A stretch of DNA of 64,000 nt from JBHJHP01 sp042219825 (GTDB taxonomy: Bacteria; Bacteroidota; Bacteroidia; Bacteroidales; UBA5342). Positions 60,771-64,000 of the stretch are shown here, piece after piece. Under the pieces are notes generated by a model. It was given only the letters and a program-made list of their open reading frames with translations, was not told the origin of the DNA and did no database searches. A program made the position numbers and the translations under genes. The stretch spans positions 620,001 through 684,000 of the forward strand of contig NZ_JBHJHQ010000003.1 in the NCBI RefSeq assembly GCF_042219825.1, in the 5' to 3' direction. Positions within the stretch are counted from its first letter, which is position 1. Every line of letters begins with the position of its first letter.

Positions 60771-60803
60771 ATCGAGGGCTTCACTTGTAGTGAAACCCTC
60801 GAT
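60771..60803. repeat. 33-bp palindromic element, GAGGGCTTC family copy 3
   Basis: Arms ATCGAGGG-TTCACT and AGTGAA-CCCTCGAT around CTTGTAG. Same layout as the copies at 1199 and 16434. It lies four bases beyond the gcvT stop (minus strand). Confidence 0.75.
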
Positions 60804-60806
60804 AAG

Positions 60807-61895
60807 TTATGCTTTATAAATAGGCAACTTTACAATCCTTGCTTTTAATGCTTTATTTCTGACCCGGATAAAAATCTCCGAATCAAATTTGCTGTAGGAT
60901 GTAGATACATATCCCATACCGATGCCTTGTTTCATCATGGGAGACATGGTGCCGGAGGTGACTTCTCCGATAACTTCACCGTCAGCATTTTCGATGGGAT
61001 ATCCGTGTCGTGGAATACCCCGGTCTTCAAGGATAAATCCACGCAATCTTCTTGATGCCCCGTTTTCTTTTTGTTCAAGAAGAAGTTTTTTGTCAATAAA
61101 ATCCTTGTTATCAGTGAATTTTGTGATCCACCCTAAGCCAGCTTCTATCGGAGAAGTTGTGTCGTCAATGTCGTTTCCGTAGAGGCAGAATCCCATTTCA
61201 AGGCGCAGGGTGTCGCGGGCTCCCAATCCGATAGGTTTAATGCCGAATTCTTTGCCGGCTTCAAAAATGGCATCCCATAATTTACCGCCATCTTCATTGT
61301 AAAAATAGAGCTCAAATCCACCGGCACCGGTATAACCTGTATTGGAAATAATTACATCTGAAATACCTGCAAATTCTCCGGTTGTAAAACTGTAATACGG
61401 AATTTCGGAGAGATTAACAGGTGTTAGTTTCTGCAAGACTTCAATGGCTTTGGGGCCCTGTATGGCTAACTGAGCAATTTTATCGGACGTGTTTTCCAGT
61501 TCGGCTCCAAACGAATTATTTTTCACGCACCAGTTCCAGTCTTTCTGAATATTGGCTGCATTAACTACCAGCAAATATTTTTCCGGTTCGTAGTAATAAA
61601 CAAGAAGATCGTCAATAATTCCGCCTTTCCCGTTGGGTAAACAGCTGTATTGGGCTTTACCCGGTGTTAGTTTTGATACGTCATTGGATGTGACATGCTG
61701 TAAAAAGTCCAGCGCTTTTGGACCCTTTACCCAAAATTCACCCATATGACTCACATCAAAAACCCCAACTCCTGTTCTTACGTTTACGTGTTCATCGTTA
61801 ATTCCTGAATATTCGATCGGCATATTATATCCTGCAAACTCATGCATTTTAGCACCCAGGTTAATATGTTTTTGGGTGAAAGGGGTTGTTTTCAT
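60807..61895 (-). CDS. gcvT: Aminomethyltransferase (glycine cleavage T protein)
   Basis: 362 residues, full length. Folate-binding N-terminal region (DVSHMGEFWVKG, then LQHVTSNDVSKL), the central GYTGAGGFELYF motif and the GLGARDTLRLEMGFCLYGND segment. It transfers the aminomethyl group from lipoylated GcvH to tetrahydrofolate. gcvH and gcvP are not adjacent. It starts on the base after the pepT stop codon. Confidence 0.96.
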   Translation of the reverse strand: MKTTPFTQKHINLGAKMHEFAGYNMPIEYSGINDEHVNVRTGVGVFDVSHMGEFWVKGPKALDFLQHVTSNDVSKLTPGKAQYSCLPNGKGGIIDDLLVYYYEPEKYLLVVNAANIQKDWNWCVKNNSFGAELENTSDKIAQLAIQGPKAIEVLQKLTPVNLSEIPYYSFTTGEFAGISDVIISNTGYTGAGGFELYFYNEDGGKLWDAIFEAGKEFGIKPIGLGARDTLRLEMGFCLYGNDIDDTTSPIEAGLGWITKFTDNKDFIDKKLLLEQKENGASRRLRGFILEDRGIPRHGYPIENADGEVIGEVTSGTMSPMMKQGIGMGYVSTSYSKFDSEIFIRVRNKALKARIVKLPIYKA

Positions 61896-63128
61896 TTAAT
61901 ATGACTTTTTAGCTACGATATCAATAATTTCAACGATCACATTAACGGCTTTTTCCATAGAACCAACAGGAACATATTCAAATCTTCCGTGAAAATTGTG
62001 TCCTCCGGCAAAAATATTAGGACAGGGAAGTCCCATGTAAGAGAGGCGGGCACCATCGGTTCCTCCACGAATAGGTTTAATATTTGGTGTAATGCCACAA
62101 TTTTTCATGGCTTGTTCGGCGATATCAACTATGTGCATTACCGGTTCAATCATTTCCCGCATATTGTAATACTGGTCCTTCATTTCAATGGTGCAGGTTC
62201 CTTCGCCAAACTCATTGTTTATTTTATTGGTCATGTGGATCATCTCTTTTTTACGCTCTTCGAAACGCGGGCGGCTGTGATCGCGGACTATGTATTGCAG
62301 CGTTGTCTTTTCTACATCACCTTCCATCGACATCAGGTGAAAAAAGCCTTCATAGTCTTCTGTATGTTCCGGAGTCTGAAACCTTGGCATTAAGGTAATA
62401 AACTGGTTTGCAATGCGAATTGAATTTCGCATTTTATGTTTGGCATAGCCTGGATGTACATTGCGGCCTTTAAAATAAATTTTTGCAAATGCAGCATTAA
62501 AGTTTTCAAATTCAAGTTCTCCGATTTCGCCGCCATCCATCGTGTAAGCCCACTCAGCGCCGAATTTTTTCACATCAAAATGGTCGGCACCCGCACCTAT
62601 TTCCTCATCAGGGGTGAACCCTATACGGATTTTACCGTGTTTTATTTCTGGATGCTGAATTAAAAATTCCATTGCCGTTACAATTTCTGCCAAGCCTGCT
62701 TTGTCATCAGCTCCAAGTAAGGTTTTTCCATTGGTTACAACAATATCTTCTCCAATGTATTGCAGAATTTCCGGGAAATCTTCCGGAGTAAGAATAATGT
62801 TCTCTTCAGCATTTAATATAATTTCCTTTCCATCGTAATTTGAAACAATGCACGGTGAAACCTTTTTGCCCGTCATGTCCGGACTAGTGTCCATATGTGC
62901 AACAAAGCCAATAACAGGTATGTCTTCTTTTATGTTTGAAGGCAGGGTGGCCATAACATAACCATTGTCATCCAGCGATACTTCTTCAAGTCCAATGGAT
63001 TTTAACTCTTTTACCAGTTTCTCGGCAAAAATCATTTGCCCCGGTGTACTTGGCGTTAATTTAGTTTCATAATCAGACTGTGTGTCTAATTTTACATACG
63101 TAAGAAATCGTTCTAATACCTGGCTCAT
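61896..63128 (-). CDS. pepT: Peptidase T (tripeptidase)
   Basis: 410 residues of the M20B family. Zinc ligands and catalytic Asp/Glu are in FVAHMDTSPDMTG, LGADDKAGLAEIV and TPDEEIGAGADHFD, with the dimerisation motif NVHPGYAKHKMRNS and the last His in FAGGHNFHGRFE. It removes N-terminal residues from tripeptides in the cytoplasm. Confidence 0.96.
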   Translation of the reverse strand: MSQVLERFLTYVKLDTQSDYETKLTPSTPGQMIFAEKLVKELKSIGLEEVSLDDNGYVMATLPSNIKEDIPVIGFVAHMDTSPDMTGKKVSPCIVSNYDGKEIILNAEENIILTPEDFPEILQYIGEDIVVTNGKTLLGADDKAGLAEIVTAMEFLIQHPEIKHGKIRIGFTPDEEIGAGADHFDVKKFGAEWAYTMDGGEIGELEFENFNAAFAKIYFKGRNVHPGYAKHKMRNSIRIANQFITLMPRFQTPEHTEDYEGFFHLMSMEGDVEKTTLQYIVRDHSRPRFEERKKEMIHMTNKINNEFGEGTCTIEMKDQYYNMREMIEPVMHIVDIAEQAMKNCGITPNIKPIRGGTDGARLSYMGLPCPNIFAGGHNFHGRFEYVPVGSMEKAVNVIVEIIDIVAKKSY

Positions 63129-63251
63129 AATTCAAGAATTTTGCTCAAACATACAATATAATTCCACAAAATTAAATGATCTATTTCAGTCATTCAAGTT
63201 AAATAAGGGATTACGGTATAAAGTTATTATTTTTGAGATCAAATAAGAAAA

Positions 63252-64000
63252 ATGAAGAAACTTGCTTTACACTGGCAAATATTAATAGCTCTTGTCCTTG
63301 CTGTTCTTTTCGGTATATTTCTGCCGGAACAGGTTTCCTACATTTCCTGGATGGGAGATGTGTTTTTAAGAGGATTAAAGATGGTGATAATTCCATTGAT
63401 ACTGTCTTCTATCATTACCGGTGTGGCCGGTATTGGAAATTCCTCAAACCTGGGTCGTGTTGGTGCAAAAACTATGGGCTATTATTTTTTAACAAGCACG
63501 CTTGCTATTGTAACCGGGTTGCTTCTTGTAAATATTATAAAGCCGGGGTTGGATTCCGGAATTGAATTAAAGTCATCTGTGGATTCTGTTCTTGGTCAGC
63601 ATGATACAATAGGTCAAACACTGATAAAAATAATTCCGGAAAATATTTTTCAATCTTTTGCAAAAGGTGATATGCTTGGAATAATATTCTTCGCATTGCT
63701 TTTTGGATTCTTTTTGACAAAAATAAAAGCAGAATACCGCGAGCCGACTTTAAAGGTTGTAAATGGTGTTTTTGAGGTTATGATGAAAATAACCATGTTT
63801 ATTATCCGGTTTACACCACTGGGAATTCTTGGGCTTGTTGCTGGCGTTGTCGCGGAGCAAAAGAATATTGCAGATGTGGCAACCGGGTTGGGAAGTTATT
63901 TTCTTACGGTTTTAATTGCGTTGCTTATTCATGGCGTATTTACTCTGTTAATGATTACATATTTTGTGGGAAGAGTAAATCCATTCAGGCACTTTAAAGC
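63252..64000 (+). CDS. Dicarboxylate/amino-acid:cation symporter (5' part)
   Basis: Runs off the right edge; 249 residues are visible. Hydrophobic throughout with the DAACS-family opening (WQILIALVLAVLFGIFLPE), FLRGLKMVIIPLILSSIITG and the conserved MKITMFIIRFTPLGILGLVA loop. It probably imports glutamate, aspartate or C4-dicarboxylates with H+ or Na+. The C-terminal substrate-binding hairpins lie outside the window. Confidence 0.88.
   Translation, partial: MKKLALHWQILIALVLAVLFGIFLPEQVSYISWMGDVFLRGLKMVIIPLILSSIITGVAGIGNSSNLGRVGAKTMGYYFLTSTLAIVTGLLLVNIIKPGLDSGIELKSSVDSVLGQHDTIGQTLIKIIPENIFQSFAKGDMLGIIFFALLFGFFLTKIKAEYREPTLKVVNGVFEVMMKITMFIIRFTPLGILGLVAGVVAEQKNIADVATGLGSYFLTVLIALLIHGVFTLLMITYFVGRVNPFRHFK

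Overview
The window looks like chromosome of a Bacteroidota bacterium, most likely Bacteroidales/Marinilabiliales-like. The basis is the type IX secretion (T9SS) C-terminal domains, a PorZ-like gene, TAnnTTTG-type promoters, weak Shine-Dalgarno sequences, and conserved blocks such as RpoN-type activator/lptE/secG/groES/groEL, dut/TPR/DUF4292/EnvC-like and ybeY/mnmG/apt/uvrC. No rRNA, tRNA, CRISPR array or recognisable insertion sequence was found.

Layout. (1) 1-0.7 kb: the end of a small AT-rich ABC export module, cut by the window edge. (2) 0.9-10.1 kb: acylphosphatase, then a minus-strand L-fucose operon (fucI, kinase, fucP, mutarotase, aldo/keto reductase, lactonase-type amidohydrolase, Zn-dependent dehydrogenase) with a divergent AraC regulator. 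It mixes isomerase/kinase enzymes with enzymes typical of oxidative fucose breakdown, and no fuculose-phosphate aldolase is present. (3) 10.2-15.3 kb: groEL/groES, secG, a TPR protein, lptE and a sigma-54 activator. (4) 15.4-23.8 kb: deoC, then a pectin/galacturonate group (uxaA, uxaB, a LacI regulator, GH43, T9SS pectate lyase). (5) 23.8-24.3 kb: a 478-bp AT-rich gap that is a candidate replication origin. (6) 24.3-37.5 kb: plus-strand housekeeping genes (nadA, ruvB, flippase, dut, TPR lipoprotein, DUF4292, EnvC-like, ybeY, mnmG, apt, uvrC, mazG). Two near-identical parS-type palindromes lie at 32.5 and 34.8 kb. (7) 37.5-43.9 kb: a tandem 127/128-bp repeat, thioredoxin, polyprenyl synthase, ArsR regulator, queD, polA, tatC. 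(8) 44.0-48.3 kb: a membrane AraC regulator, a beta-helix protein and a five-repeat T9SS protein. (9) 48.4-55.8 kb: glycosyltransferase, heptose-type sugar kinase and nucleotidyltransferase, rdgB, porZ, cvpA, sulfotransferase. (10) 55.8-64 kb: an outer-membrane barrel with a giant TPR partner, gcvT, pepT, and the start of a dicarboxylate/amino-acid symporter.

Three themes connect the genes. Fucose and pectin catabolism sit left of the presumed origin, and T9SS provides the export route for the pectate lyase. Chromosome maintenance genes and candidate origin/partition sites cluster at 24-35 kb, where gene polarity switches from mostly minus to mostly plus. The intergenic regions carry at least four small repeat families. 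The most unusual has inverted arms built from strictly phased 7-bp units (AAGNNNN), with elements at 2.3, 25.3 and 28.1 kb and a single arm at 10.1 kb.

All calls come from reading the sequence and translations. No database search, skew calculation or folding was run.
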